Shown here: positions 13,186-21,600 of the stretch, in pieces
Layout: every line of letters starts with the position of its first letter
How positions within the stretch are numbered: the first letter of the stretch is position 1
DNA from: CAZHOV01 sp964534315
GTDB taxonomy: Bacteria > Bacteroidota > Bacteroidia > Chitinophagales > Saprospiraceae
Assembly: GCA_964534315.1 (NCBI GenBank)
Contig: CAZHOV010000079.1
Coordinates: forward strand, 1 to 25,812
Length of the DNA stretch: 25,812 nucleotides
Direction: 5' to 3'
The notes under the pieces: model-generated
Told to the model about the DNA's origin: nothing
The model's database searches: none
What the model saw: only the letters and a program-made list of their open reading frames with translations
Translations under genes and position numbers: made by a program

Positions 13186-15450
13186 CTATTGCCTTTTCAT
13201 AAATTTTAAGATCAACAGAGGACCAAGGAAAAGATCTACTACCAGTGCAAAAAATAACATGATACTTACCAAGGCTCCGACAGCTTGTGCATCCCGGAAA
13301 ATGGAGGTGGTCAATTGTGCAAATCCAAAAAATAGGATGACTGAGGTTAGCAACATGGCCCGCCCCGTTTCTTTTAACGTGATAGCAACAGCTTCTTCGC
13401 TGGATAAACCTCTAAGTCGTTCCAGACGATACCGTCCGACAAAGTGAATCGTGTCGTCTACGGCAATGACAAATCCAATAGTGAAAATGACCGATGTAAC
13501 GCAACGAAGAACAATACCTGACAACGCCATTAATGCCCCTGTAATCATCAAAGGCAATATATTGATCGCAAGCACAATCAACACCATTTGCCACTTTCGG
13601 TATAATAAGAAAATCAATAGGCTGATCGCACCAAGGGCAATAGCCAAGCCTGTGAACATATTTCGGATCGAGTGTTCCTGTATTTTATCGGCCATAGCGG
13701 ACGCTCCGATGATGCGGGCATCAAATAGGGTGGTGTCCAGATGAGCATTAATCCAGTGTTCCACCTTTTCATTCAATGGATAGATATTATCTCTACCCGG
13801 GTCGTTCATGCGTGCTGAAATCTTACCAAAAGTCTTTTCCTTATTAAGAATTCGGTGAAAGATTTTACTGGAAAAATTTTGGAATTGTTGCTCTTGCTGA
13901 ATGAGTGACTCTTGTGAAGCAGGAAGCTTATAGGCGGAAGTCTGGCCGCCAAACCAGGCTTTATTGAGGCTTTTGTAAAAAGTGACGGGTGAATAAACAC
14001 CTCCAGTACGGGGGAGGGAATCGACATAGGCGTGAAGTTGTTCGATCTGTTTTAGCAAATTAAGGTCATTCAGTAAAACGCCTTCCTCCGGAGTCAGGGC
14101 AATTTCAAAAGTACGAACACCTCCCAGGTTGTTTTCGAAAAATAAAGCTGCTTCTGTGGATGTATGCTTCTTGGGTAATGTACCAATAAAAAAGTGATTC
14201 GTATTCATTTGGGTGAGCCCCCATGCACCGAATAAGGCCAAAAAAACGGCACTCCCAAAAATCCATTTCCTTTTCTTTTGAATAAATTGAATGATCTGAT
14301 GAGCCCTTTTATGCCACCATTGATACCAATCGGTTCTGGTCCGAATGACTCTTCCGGGGATATACCATAAAGAAAAAGGAATAAATAGAAGGGTAACCAG
14401 AAATGCCAGCAAGACGCCTATTGCAATATCCTCACCAAATTGACGTAAAGTCGGAAGACTGGAAGTTAGTAAAGCTAAAAAACCAATGGCTGTAGTAAAG
14501 GAGGTCAGAAATATAGCCAGTCCAATCGTGTTGAGCGTAGCTTTTATAGCTGTACGCTTATCCTGACCGCATTTAATTTGATCTTCATATTTTGAGAAAA
14601 AATGAATAACATCCGATACGCTGACAATTAATAAAATAGTTGGAGCCAAGCTACTCATAATATCTAGAGAATGACCCCGTAATACACCATATGCTAAAAA
14701 AAGAAGGATGGAGAAAGTATAGATAAGGACAGGGAGTAAAATTCCCCAGAATGTCTGATAGATAAAACCAAGTATTACAATGATCAGCGCCATGCACAAG
14801 ATGAACCCTTTAAGGATTTCTTTTCGGGAAACCCGGTTATGGCTGACTTCAAAATATTTGCGTCCCGTAATATACATTTCCTCAAATCCAAACTGCTGAC
14901 CAAGACGTTCCAGATCCGAAATAAGTTGCTCGCCCCGTGATCCATCTATTCCTGGCTCTAATTGAAGTATTACGGCGAGCGTTTTAAAATCGGGACTGAT
15001 TAGTCGTCCGGATAGCCTCGGGTCCTTGCGCAGTTGAAGACTGTCTGAAGAGAAACGCTCAGGATTGGAAAGGTGTATAAAGGGGGTCGATAAATTCCCG
15101 AAGGGGGTTCGCCTAACTTCATTTAAATTAGTGAGGGAACGTGCTCCTAATATATAAGGTAGTTTCCCGGTCTCCAAAGTAAAAGCATGAAATTGAGCCA
15201 AAAAAACAGAATCAAAAATACTGGTTTCACGATATACTGCCACACTAAGCAGATTGTCTTCGTCTCCCAACTCACCAGTCATATACTGGTAAAACGCCAG
15301 ATCTGGATCCTGATCGGGAAAGTAATTGTCAAAATTCTGGTCTATCTTAACGTTCGGCAATAAATAGGCTGCCCCCGTCAATGCTGATAAGAGGGTGAAC
15401 ATCCATAACCACCTATACCTGAGCATCCATTCGCCAAACATAATATCCAC
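13186..15450 (-). CDS. RND superfamily (MMPL-type) exporter
   Basis: This is a 754-residue, roughly 12-helix transporter with internal duplication. TM1 is at 13-31 and a periplasmic loop runs to about 210. Helices lie at about 213-370, with a charged residue in SVSDVIHFF (D280). TM7 is near 397-412, a second loop runs to about 595, and helices occupy 597-750 with AVDDTIHFVGRY (D665-D666), the usual proton-relay region. MMPL-type RND proteins export lipids and lipopeptides, often paired with PKS genes as in mycobacteria. The GTG start at 15450 overlaps the NRPS TAG stop by one base; an ATG three codons in (15441) is the alternative. As last gene of the operon it is the likely exporter of the PKS/NRPS product. 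No membrane-fusion or outer-membrane partner is present here. Confidence 0.88.
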   Translation of the reverse strand: MDIMFGEWMLRYRWLWMFTLLSALTGAAYLLPNVKIDQNFDNYFPDQDPDLAFYQYMTGELGDEDNLLSVAVYRETSIFDSVFLAQFHAFTLETGKLPYILGARSLTNLNEVRRTPFGNLSTPFIHLSNPERFSSDSLQLRKDPRLSGRLISPDFKTLAVILQLEPGIDGSRGEQLISDLERLGQQFGFEEMYITGRKYFEVSHNRVSRKEILKGFILCMALIIVILGFIYQTFWGILLPVLIYTFSILLFLAYGVLRGHSLDIMSSLAPTILLIVSVSDVIHFFSKYEDQIKCGQDKRTAIKATLNTIGLAIFLTSFTTAIGFLALLTSSLPTLRQFGEDIAIGVLLAFLVTLLFIPFSLWYIPGRVIRTRTDWYQWWHKRAHQIIQFIQKKRKWIFGSAVFLALFGAWGLTQMNTNHFFIGTLPKKHTSTEAALFFENNLGGVRTFEIALTPEEGVLLNDLNLLKQIEQLHAYVDSLPRTGGVYSPVTFYKSLNKAWFGGQTSAYKLPASQESLIQQEQQFQNFSSKIFHRILNKEKTFGKISARMNDPGRDNIYPLNEKVEHWINAHLDTTLFDARIIGASAMADKIQEHSIRNMFTGLAIALGAISLLIFLLYRKWQMVLIVLAINILPLMITGALMALSGIVLRCVTSVIFTIGFVIAVDDTIHFVGRYRLERLRGLSSEEAVAITLKETGRAMLLTSVILFFGFAQLTTSIFRDAQAVGALVSIMLFFALVVDLFLGPLLILKFMKRQ

Positions 15451-18400
15451 TAGTTTTTATTGACTTGTTTGGCTAACTCAGCAATAGTTTGATGTTCAAA
15501 TATGGATTCGACACTAAGCCGTATTCCAGACATGTTGGCAATAGCTACGATCTGGAGGCTTTGTATGGAAGCACCCCCCAGATCAAAAAAATTGTCATGA
15601 ATCCCTACTTGTTCGAGATCGAGAACGTCTTGCCAGATATCTGCTAATAATTGCTCTTCTTTATTGCGCGGACCTACATATCCTTGTGGTTGCGGCTTTA
15701 TTTGAGGGGACGGCAGTGCTTTTCGGTCAACTTTTCCGTTGGGAGTCAATGGAAATTGTGCGAGTTGTATGAATGATGAGGGGATCATATAGGGCGGTAA
15801 TTTTTTAACGAGTAATTGTTTTAATTCCTCCACTGTGGAGGTATAGCGTTTATTGGGTATCAGGTAAGCGATCAGTCTTTTTGTCCCCGGGTTTTCCTTA
15901 TTTACAGAAATTATTGCATCTTGTACTGCCGGATGTTGCCTTAGAACTGTTGCAATTTCCTCCAATTCAATACGGTATCCATTTATTTTAACTTGATTAT
16001 CGGTACGTCCTAATAATTCAATGGAAAAATCGGGCAGGTAACGGGCCAGATCTCCTGTTTTATATAAACGGCTATTCGGCTCTTTGCTAAAAGGGTTCGG
16101 AATAAATTTTTTTTGGGTCAATTCAGGAGAATTGAGATATCCTCTTGCTAGTCCTTCTCCCCCTATATGCAATTCGCCGATTACCCCAATTGGAGTAAGT
16201 TGGAGGTGTTCGTCAAGAATGTAGAGTTGGGTATTTCCAATGGGTCGACCAATAATTATCGGCACCGCTCTACCTTCAATGGGGTTAATGGAAGACCAGA
16301 TCGTGGTTTCGGTAGGTCCATACATATTCCATAAACAATCAATGCGATCAAGCAATTGGTTGGCTAATTTTCTGGTAAGTACATCGCCTCCGCAGAGTGT
16401 CTTCAACTCTTTTTTACCTTTCCAACCCGATTCTACCAGTAATTGCCAGGAGGCAGGCGTCGCTTGCATGATCGTGACTTCATGTTCATTTATAGCTTGC
16501 TCCAATAAAAATGGATTTTTTATCGTCTCCTTACTGCCGATGACCACCGTTGCTCCTACGATGAGCGGAAGAAATATTTCAAGTGCCGAGATGTCGAAGG
16601 AAAGTGATGTAACAGCCATTAAAACGTCGTCCTTTCGCAAATCGAGTTGTTGTTTCATTGACCAAATAAAGTTGGTAAGAGCCGCATGCGAAATCATCAC
16701 CCCTTTTGGTAGTCCGGTAGAACCGGAGGTGAAAATAATGTAAGCTAAATCCTCTGGAGTTGCTTTTTTTGTCAGGTAGCTCTTTGATGATTCAGGTATA
16801 GGGTCGTCAAGGTTTACGACGGTTAAATTCCATTCTTTCGGAACGGTCGTGTTTTCATTCGTCAGTAACGCGGTCACATTGGCCTCTTTTAGCATAAATC
16901 GAATACGCTCTGCTGGAAATTCCGGAGTAAGGGGAACATACGTGCCCCCAGCTTTGAGAATTCCCAGCAAAGCCCCCACCATTTTCATAGACCTTCTCAT
17001 GAGTACTCCCACCCGAATACCAGGACCAACACCCAAAGGGTGTAAATACCCAGACAGCTTATGGGCATATTCATCGAGCGCTTTATAAGTCCATTTTGAT
17101 TGATCGAAGACCACTGCTACAGCATCAGGTGTCTGTATAACTTGTTCTTCAACTAATTGATGGATACTCTTTTCACGAGGAAAAGGAACTTCAGTATGAT
17201 TGATCGTTTTTAAAAGGTGGTTGTTCACCTCTGAAGGTACTAGTTCCAGGATGGATATTGGAGTGTCCGGATAGGTTGTAGCATTTGTCAATAGTACTTG
17301 AAAAGACTGGAACATACGTGCAATAGTAGCCGATTCAAATAGATCGTTATTGTATTCTACGGTGCCATGCCACTGTTCAGCTGATTTGGTCATGATCAGA
17401 GATAGGTCAAATTGAGACACCCCTCTGTCTACTTCCTGTATTTTAATCGCAAGTCCCGGGAGATCCAGCTTCGGTAAGGGAGAATTTTGGAGATTAAAAA
17501 CGACCTGAAAAATGGGGGTTCGGCTCAGATCGCGAGTTGGTTTCAGTTCTTCTACCAGTTTTTCGAAAGGCAGGTCCTGATGGGCATAGGCATCCAGAGC
17601 AATGTTTCGAACCTGTCGGAGTAAGGTGCCAAACGTTGGATTTCCCGAAAGGTCAGTACGCAAAACAAGCGTGTTTATGAATAAGCCGATGAGCGGTTCA
17701 ACTTCCGGAAGGGTTCGATTAGCTACCGGAGTGCCGACCAGGATATCCTGCTGGCCGCTATACCGACAAAGCAAAATGTTGAAAGCCGTAAGCAACGTCA
17801 TAAAATTGGTAGCATTTGCCTGACGGCTGAGTTTTTCGATCAATTGAGAAAGGTTTTCCGAGAGGGTGAAGCGATACGTACCTCCCGAAAAGGTTTGTCT
17901 GGCTCGGCGTTGCCTGTCGGTCGGTAGCGATAAAACCGGAAGTTCTCCCTTTAATTGATCTTTCCAGTACTGCATAGAAGGCTCTTGGGCGCTAAGCTGA
18001 TTCTTTTGCTGGTAGTAGGCATAATCTGCATACTGGATAGGCAATTCCGGAGGAAAGGGCGTTTGATGGGTAGTAATTGCCTGATAAATGGTTAGTAACT
18101 CACGAAGGAATACCCCTAATGACCAACCGTCGGAAATAATATGGTGAGCGACGACCAGTAAAAAATGCTTTTCAGGTTCTAATCTGTATAGTCGAAGGCG
18201 GATCAAGGGGGCCTTGAAAAGGTCAAAAGTGATCAAGACTTCTTGCTCTGCCAAGCTACGAGCCTTGTTTTCTTTTAGGGCGGACTCTATTTGTTGTAGT
18301 TCTACTACAGGGATTTGGATCGTTAGTTCCGGAAGTATCTCAGGGGTAGGGAGTCCCATTCCGATAGGAAAACAAGTGCGTAGAATATCATGTCGCGCGA

Positions 18401-18653
18401 TCATTTTATTTGCGCTTTTATTCAATGCTTCGATATCTAGTTTCCCTTTGATCTCAAGCATAACCGAAAGGTTGTTAACGGCGGTACCCTGGTCAAGCAA
18501 CTCTAGGAATAATTGTCTTTGTTGCGGAAAAGAAAGGGGTGTCAAGCTATCTTTAGGACGTTTGGGGATGGTGGTATTGTTATCTTGAACCTTTCCTTTT
18601 TTCCATTTTTCCAGTAGTGCTTTTTTGGTTGGGGATAAATTTGTTTTTTTCAT
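15450..18653 (-). CDS. NRPS module C-A-PCP, predicted glycine-activating
   Basis: This is a 1067-residue single-module synthetase. The condensation domain spans about 38-470, with HHIISDG at 170-176. The adenylation domain is about 495-980: core TSGSTGLPKG (642-651), YGPTETTIW (778-786), YKTGDLAR and the invariant K974 in PNGKVDRKAL. The peptidyl carrier spans about 995-1065, with Ser1029 in DLGGASI (GGAS instead of the commoner GGDS or GGHS). Aligning by hand to the GrsA specificity pocket gives D687, I688, L691, Q730, C754, G756, M777, I785, W786, K974 (DILQCGMIWK), closest to glycine codes I know (DILQLGLIWK). No epimerase, thioesterase or reductase follows. The ATG comes directly after the PKS TAA. 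The C domain should join the PKS-bound acyl chain to the amino acid. Confidence 0.92.
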   Translation of the reverse strand: MKKTNLSPTKKALLEKWKKGKVQDNNTTIPKRPKDSLTPLSFPQQRQLFLELLDQGTAVNNLSVMLEIKGKLDIEALNKSANKMIARHDILRTCFPIGMGLPTPEILPELTIQIPVVELQQIESALKENKARSLAEQEVLITFDLFKAPLIRLRLYRLEPEKHFLLVVAHHIISDGWSLGVFLRELLTIYQAITTHQTPFPPELPIQYADYAYYQQKNQLSAQEPSMQYWKDQLKGELPVLSLPTDRQRRARQTFSGGTYRFTLSENLSQLIEKLSRQANATNFMTLLTAFNILLCRYSGQQDILVGTPVANRTLPEVEPLIGLFINTLVLRTDLSGNPTFGTLLRQVRNIALDAYAHQDLPFEKLVEELKPTRDLSRTPIFQVVFNLQNSPLPKLDLPGLAIKIQEVDRGVSQFDLSLIMTKSAEQWHGTVEYNNDLFESATIARMFQSFQVLLTNATTYPDTPISILELVPSEVNNHLLKTINHTEVPFPREKSIHQLVEEQVIQTPDAVAVVFDQSKWTYKALDEYAHKLSGYLHPLGVGPGIRVGVLMRRSMKMVGALLGILKAGGTYVPLTPEFPAERIRFMLKEANVTALLTNENTTVPKEWNLTVVNLDDPIPESSKSYLTKKATPEDLAYIIFTSGSTGLPKGVMISHAALTNFIWSMKQQLDLRKDDVLMAVTSLSFDISALEIFLPLIVGATVVIGSKETIKNPFLLEQAINEHEVTIMQATPASWQLLVESGWKGKKELKTLCGGDVLTRKLANQLLDRIDCLWNMYGPTETTIWSSINPIEGRAVPIIIGRPIGNTQLYILDEHLQLTPIGVIGELHIGGEGLARGYLNSPELTQKKFIPNPFSKEPNSRLYKTGDLARYLPDFSIELLGRTDNQVKINGYRIELEEIATVLRQHPAVQDAIISVNKENPGTKRLIAYLIPNKRYTSTVEELKQLLVKKLPPYMIPSSFIQLAQFPLTPNGKVDRKALPSPQIKPQPQGYVGPRNKEEQLLADIWQDVLDLEQVGIHDNFFDLGGASIQSLQIVAIANMSGIRLSVESIFEHQTIAELAKQVNKN

Positions 18654-21600
18654 TTAGTCGTTTTTTGAAAGTAATCTTCTAGCTTCTTCTTCACTCATCT
18701 CTTCAAGTTTATGGAGTATTTCTGCTTCCAGCATTTCTGCTAATTTTTCGATGGTAAAGGCTTTAAATGCATCTTTTGGGTTGATGCTGATGCCGAATGA
18801 TTTTCGGGCTAACCCCAGAATCTGAGCTGCGAGAACAGAGTCGCCTCCCAATTCGAAGAAAGAATCATGTATCCCTACCCGGTCAATGTGCAGGGTTTGC
18901 TTCCATAATTCAGCCAGTTTCCGTTCCATTTCGTTCCGGGGAGCGACATATTTCTGGCGGAGGTTAGGGCGGGCATACAATTTGGAAATATGAGTGTCGC
19001 GGCCCCCAACCTCTTCAAAGAAAGGCATTCCGGCGGCTTTTGGGTATAGTTCGAGTAGGTTTTTTAAATCGAATGGGAGTACTGCTACCTGTGGGGTATC
19101 CTCGGCCAGTAGTTGTTCGAGTATTGCTAACCCTTGTTCTGTTTCAATTACTTTGATGAGGTGCTGTGTTGATGCCTGTTGGGCTTTGAGTTTTTCTGCC
19201 GCTTCGGCTGCTAATCCGATTTCTGCCCAGGGGCCCCAGTTGATACTAATAGCCGGGAGCCCCAGTTGATGACGGTGATGAGCCATGGCATCCAGATAGG
19301 AACTGGCAGCGGCGTAGTTTCCTTGTCCTGGCGAGCCCAGAACGGAAACAGCAGAAGAATATAGAATGAAGAAGTCCAGAGGACTATGGAGTGTCAGATG
19401 ATGTAAGTTCCAGGTTCCATAGACTTTTGGCGCCATCACCGTTTTCATGCGTTCATGGTCAAGATTAAGCAGGGAACCATCATCCAAAACACCGGCTGCA
19501 TGGATAATGCCGCGAAGAGGAGGCATGGTTTCTTTCAGCTTTGTAAAAACCGTTTTGAGCTGTCCGAAGTCACTTACATCGGTTAGTTCTACATTTATCG
19601 TTATTCCTTTTTTACAGAGTTGGTCCACCATTTTTTCCTTCTCCGGATCGGGCTTGCTTCGACCTAAGAGGACCAGGTGTTTAGCTCCTTGCTGCACCAT
19701 CCACTTAGCAGTGGTAAATCCCAGGGCACCTAAACCTCCTGTAATCAAATAAGTACCATCTGATCTTATCGGTAGGACCTCTGTATTTGGTGAAGGTTGA
19801 TGGGGGAAAAGCCTGAGCAGATAACGGTTGGCTCCTCTAATAGCAATTTGATCCTCTGAAGGTGGGGCTGAAAGCTCCTGGATAAGTACTGGGATAGCTT
19901 CCGTTACTGCTTGTTGCGGATCAAGATCTAGACGAATGCACTTAAGTTCCGGAAATTCGAAACTGATCACCTTCCCCAGGCCCCAGACAGGAGATTGTTC
20001 GACGGCTAGGGGAGACTTCACGCCAACAGCCTGGGCTCCTTTGGTTATCAGCCATAACCGCGGCATCGCCTCCATACGTTTTGCCAGCGCCTGGACCAGA
20101 TAAAGAACGCTATTACAGCCAAACATCTCTAGTTCCTCCCTAGTCTTTTGATGATCCATCTTATGGGAGGGAATAGAAAGACTCCACAAATGGATAATCC
20201 CGAAAAGCTGGCCGGGAATTTGATTCAAAAGGTGGTCAATATGTCCCTTCAAAGTCTCGTTAGTTGTTTCCTTGTCAATAAGGATATCTTTAGGGTACAA
20301 AAGAGTAAAAGTATCTCCGGTGGATTCCAGCTCTTTAGCTATTGCTTCTCCATAACCTTCTTCATCTGAAAAAATGAGCCAGTGTCTGGCCTGACCACTA
20401 TCGATCGGTTGTATAGAACTGTTTCGTTGTTTTTCCCATCTCAGTTGGTATTGCCAGATATCATTTACAGGGGCAGAAAGCACCCTCCGGGTTAAGTGAC
20501 GGAGTTGAAAGCTCGATAACGTTGCAATTGCCTGACGATCTTTATTGAAAAGAATAATGTCGGCGACGATTTTTTCGGGGTTGTCTGGGCGAGGAGATTG
20601 AAGCGATATGTAACTCCACATTTCAGCTGTCGGGGCAGCATAGAAATCTATAGATTTACAGCCAGAGGGTAGGTAGTAATTTTCCTTAGAAAGTGATGGT
20701 TGTGTTGCTCCAATAACCTGCAGACAAGCATCCAGCAAGGCAGGATGGATTTGATAGGATGATGAAGTATAGCGTAGCGCTTCCGGTAGGTAGATTTTTC
20801 CTAGTGCTTTCTTTTCCTTAACCCAAATACTATTGATTCCCTGAAACAAGGGACCATAATGCAAGCCGTACTCTTTAAATTTTGGATAAATAGCATCAGG
20901 AGGGTAAACAGCGGTATGTTCATTTTGAATCACTTCGGGAAAAATAATGTTGGAGCTTTCCCGATCCGCTTTCTGTAGGATAGCAGAGGCATTGAGTACC
21001 CAATCTTCTTGAGGATCTATTTGGCTGTAAACACTGAATTCATAACGATTGTCATTATCTGGCGAAAGATGTATCTGGATAGTGGGAAGAGATTCAGTTT
21101 TTAGTACTATTCGTTTTTCAAAAATGAAATCAACCAATGTATGGGATTTACGAATACCAGCTTCTTTTGCAGCTTGTAGGGCCATTTCGATAAAAGCAGC
21201 TGCGGGGAGGACGATCTCTTCTGCAACCTGGTGATCTTTTAAAAACCATAAAGTTTCTTTATCAAACGTATTTTGCCAGATATAGGTTGAAGGAGCATTT
21301 GCAATGCTAAGGCGATTTCCTAAGAGGGGATGCAGCTTCATGTTTTTTGCCACAACTCTGAAGCCGTCATCCGTAGGATCCTGAATCCAATATCGCTGAC
21401 GGTTATAGCTGACAGGCGGGAGCGGGACGTAATTATAAGGTCCAGGGTAGAGGTTATTCCAGGATACCGGAATACCGGCCGTAAACAAGTTACCCAGGCT
21501 TTTAAAAAGTACTTCTTGCTCGGGTTCTTCCCGGCGCATTGAGGGGAGCAGGTTGATTTCCTGATTATCAATGGGTAGCGTTTGCTGGATAGCACCCAGA

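Noticed and set aside
16240..16743. Long plus-strand frame (167 codons) opposite the NRPS adenylation domain
   Set aside because: It is antisense to conserved A-domain motifs and has no independent coding signal.
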